Positions 57,311 through 57,411 of a stretch of DNA of 57,411 bases are shown piece by piece. Numbering within the stretch: the stretch's first letter is position 1; each line of letters starts with the position of its first letter. This DNA comes from a virus, in IMG/VR virus record IMGVR_UViG_3300020001_000001, positions 1 through 57,411 of that record, one strand, 5' to 3'. The notes beneath the pieces are model-generated. The model searched no databases and was not told the origin of the DNA. It saw nothing but the letters and a program-made list of their open reading frames with translations. The translations under genes were made by a program, and so were the position numbers.

Positions 57311-57411
57311 GCTCTGCGCCCTCCCCGGAATGATCCGCACTCGGAATGGGACCCGAACGATAGCCTCTCGCAACAATAGTCTCGCCCGCCCGTCAATCCG
57401 ATATCCGAACG
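57311..57411 (+). repeat. 101-bp terminal redundancy
   Basis: Identical to bases 1-101 without mismatch. This is the overlap expected when a circular or circularly permuted genome is assembled as a linear sequence; it need not be a physical end. Confidence 0.97.

Noticed and set aside
1-57411. tRNA genes, insertion sequences or transposases
   Set aside because: No cloverleaf-like sequence, terminal inverted repeats or transposase motifs were found by eye; a tRNA scan would be the decisive test.

Overview
The window is one complete, circularly closed tailed-phage genome. Bases 57311-57411 repeat bases 1-101 exactly, so the unique length is 57,310 bp. The virion genes are those of a long, non-contractile-tailed phage (siphovirus): GpA-type large terminase, gpW joiner, lambda-type portal, S49 protease with scaffold, gpD-like decoration protein, gpE-like capsid, frameshifted tail chaperone and a 1,848-residue tape measure. 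The GC-rich sequence, a GH19 endolysin without a wall-binding domain and a lipobox lipoprotein point to a Gram-negative, probably proteobacterial host. The replication cassette (family A polymerase, DUF2815, DUF2800, VRR-NUC, SNF2-like helicase, VirE-like primase/helicase) recalls BcepNazgul-type siphophages; that is memory, not a search. No integrase, CI-type repressor or tRNA gene was found.

Layout. (1) 498-7633, minus strand: an early operon of about 20 small genes, mostly unknown, including several membrane peptides and a pentapeptide-repeat protein, ending in a ParB-like gene. (2) 7634-8064: a divergent control region with opposed extended -10 promoters and repeat operators. (3) 8065-14438, plus strand: a second early operon with an Rmf-like protein, a C39-like peptidase, a second ParB-like protein, an adenine methyltransferase, a LuxR-type HTH protein, the endolysin and a DUF3846 gene interrupted by an amber codon. 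A bidirectional terminator at 14459-14484 separates it from (4) 14501-54078, minus strand: lysis, tail, head, packaging and then replication genes. (5) 54261-56843, plus strand: the VirE-like replication protein, followed by an origin-like non-coding region with 12-bp iterons in inverted arrays and a 41-bp tandem repeat.

The most striking feature is a short palindrome, GGAAGTWACTTCC (core GAAGT-W-ACTTC) with a 2-bp-spacer form GAAGTATACTTC, at 51 places. It recurs roughly every 1.1 kb with no gap above about 2.7 kb. It lies in leaders, next to or inside promoters, over ribosome-binding sites and inside coding sequence in all three reading frames, so selection acts on the DNA or RNA rather than on the protein. 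A protein that binds it, perhaps one of the two ParB-like proteins or a small HTH protein, could silence, organise or mark the whole genome.

A second standout is the DNA polymerase. Its motif B is split by a 318-residue intein, and a complete HNH endonuclease gene is nested out of frame exactly inside that intein. Other mobile endonucleases are a GIY-YIG gene beside the capsid gene and an HNH remnant after the terminase gene.
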